Shown here: piece after piece, positions 4,296 through 5,151 of the stretch | How the letters are laid out: every line of letters starts with the position of its first letter | How positions within the stretch are numbered: the stretch's first letter is position 1 | DNA from: JBPYFK01 sp051984675 | Lineage (GTDB): Bacteria > Actinomycetota > Actinomycetes > Mycobacteriales > Pseudonocardiaceae | Assembly: GCA_051984675.1 (NCBI GenBank) | Contig: JBPYFK010000030.1 | Location: forward strand, 1-5,151 | Length of the DNA stretch: 5,151 nucleotides | Direction of reading: 5' to 3' | Notes under the pieces: model-generated | Database searches by the model: none | Told to the model about the DNA's origin: nothing | Seen by the model: the letters and a program-made list of their open reading frames with translations, nothing else | Made by a program: the position numbers and the translations under genes

Positions 4296-5151
4296 TCACG
4301 ACCTGTTGCCGCGTTCAGCCTCGGTGTCGGTCGCCGGGGATAACGGCGCTGGACCGTTGCCGCCGGGGACGTCTGGACGGTCGATGAGGTCGCCGCAGGG
4401 TTCGGCATGCCAGTCGTCGAAGGGATCGGGGTACTGCGCCCATGCCTGGCGTCCGGTCGCGAGTTCGGCGTCGGTCAACACCGCCTCGTCCAACGTGCGC
4501 CTGATGTCCTGCGGCTTGGCGTCGTGGGCCAGGATCACCAGTTCCTGCGCCCGGTCGCCGTAGTAGTCGTCCCAGCTCAGTGCTGCCCTGGCCCGCCGTT
4601 GCGCGGGCATGTGCGCCCAGCGCTCGTCCGACAGTGCGGCCAGCCATGGCCCGGCGTGCTCCACCTGTAACCCGCCGCCGGCCGACTCCAGCCACAGCAC
4701 CGTGTCCGGCTGGGAGGCCACCCAGGCGCGCCCACGGACGCGGATCACGCCGTCCAGCAGCATGTCCAGCGCCTGATGCAGCCGATCAGGGTGGAACGGA
4801 CGTCGCTGCTCGAACAGCGTCAGCGACACGCCAGAGTCGGACTCCAACGGTGGCTGTCCCCGCAGCAGCGGTCCGTGGGGGCCGTCGATCTCACCCCGAC
4901 GCGCGTCCTGCGGTACCTGCGCCAGCAGCGAGTCCGGGACGAAGCGCTCAAGATCGACCCGTGGGGCGGTGGGCGCGAGCCGATCGAGCACCGCCCGCGA
5001 ACGCCCGGAGGCCCACGGGTCCTCGAACTGCCCCGCCAGCACCAGCGCGTCCGCGAATGCGACCTGGCCGACCGCGACTTGGGCGACGGTGCGTTCGTCA
5101 TCGGCCGAGGCCGGCAGACCTCGCTCGGCGAGCAGTTCGTCCCCGGCGGCA
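4296..5151 (-). CDS. mrf: COG0523/CobW-family GTPase, Mrf-like, C-terminal part (5' end outside window)
   Basis: The frame is open to the window edge; 284 residues are visible and the N-terminal portion with the P-loop and CxCC metal motif would lie beyond 5151. The visible part starts DELLAERGLPASADDERTVA then QVAVGQVAFADALVLAGQFE, which is the switch/guanine-binding side of COG0523 G domains. The C-terminal domain has RRPFHPDRLHQALDMLLDGV, IRVRGRAWVASQPDTVLWLE, SAGGGLQVEHAGPWLAAL and a WDDYYGDR to YPDPFDDWHAEPC ending. These resemble actinobacterial proteins annotated as ribosome-hibernation-factor-recruiting GTPase MRF. In mycobacteria Mrf is made under zinc starvation and helps load the hibernation factor Mpy onto ribosomes containing cysteine-free proteins. 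The zinc-free bL31 and bL32 genes downstream match that setting. The assignment to COG0523 is firm; Mrf rather than another zinc chaperone of the family is inferred from context and C-terminal similarity. Confidence 0.88.
   Translation of the reverse strand, partial: AAGDELLAERGLPASADDERTVAQVAVGQVAFADALVLAGQFEDPWASGRSRAVLDRLAPTAPRVDLERFVPDSLLAQVPQDARRGEIDGPHGPLLRGQPPLESDSGVSLTLFEQRRPFHPDRLHQALDMLLDGVIRVRGRAWVASQPDTVLWLESAGGGLQVEHAGPWLAALSDERWAHMPAQRRARAALSWDDYYGDRAQELVILAHDAKPQDIRRTLDEAVLTDAELATGRQAWAQYPDPFDDWHAEPCGDLIDRPDVPGGNGPAPLSPATDTEAERGNRS

Noticed and set aside
3652..4299. 215-codon frame that contains bL31 at its end
   Set aside because: The residues before the bL31 Met are an off-frame shadow of the membrane-protein gene. 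bL31 is always about 80-90 residues.
1..5151. tRNA, rRNA or CRISPR array
   Set aside because: No cloverleaf, rRNA-like segment or regularly spaced repeat was seen on either strand.

Overview
The window is high-GC actinobacterial DNA. GC-rich third codon positions, GTG starts, -10 elements of the TAnnnT type and the gene families present all fit this. A Pseudonocardiales-like genome (Amycolatopsis or Saccharopolyspora type) is my guess from memory of similar proteins, not something the sequence proves. The layout is two conserved gene blocks at the ends with a decayed, rearranged accessory stretch between them.

Left end (2-718, + strand): the C-terminal part of a YihY/BrkB-type inner-membrane protein, cut by the window edge.

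Middle (720-2376): there is no intact protein gene here. It holds two diverged copies of one unit, arranged back to back and reading outward. Each unit consists of a promoter (TAGACA, 17 bases, TAnnnT), a roughly 280-290 nt segment that folds into matching hairpins with paired sequence changes, an intrinsic-terminator hairpin, a Shine-Dalgarno sequence and a small MerR-type helix-turn-helix gene. Copy 1 lies on the minus strand (1291 down to 720) and copy 2 on the plus strand (1694 to 2336). Both helix-turn-helix genes are broken by one-base deletions, and copy 1 is also truncated. Between the two promoters lies the C-terminal stump of a hemolysin III (TrhA) gene with a nonsense codon. An imperfect 25-base direct repeat brackets copy 2. 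The RNA unit is the most interesting item in the window: either a stand-alone small RNA or a terminator-controlled leader of the regulator.

Right of centre (2413-3470, + strand): a complete luciferase-like (LLM class) flavin-dependent oxidoreductase. A sequence matching the core of the actinobacterial IdeR/DmdR iron box lies just upstream.

Right end (3497-5151, - strand): a compact cluster, in transcription order a COG0523-family GTPase resembling the ribosome-hibernation-recruiting factor Mrf (5' end outside the window), a 100-residue two-helix membrane protein, cysteine-free ribosomal protein bL31 (type B) and a 51-residue cysteine-free bL32 whose start overlaps the bL31 stop. By analogy with known Zur regulons this is a zinc-starvation operon. 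It would swap zinc-binding ribosomal proteins for zinc-free versions while the GTPase acts on ribosome hibernation or metal handling. The membrane protein in it is unexplained. The promoter and any Zur box would lie beyond position 5151.
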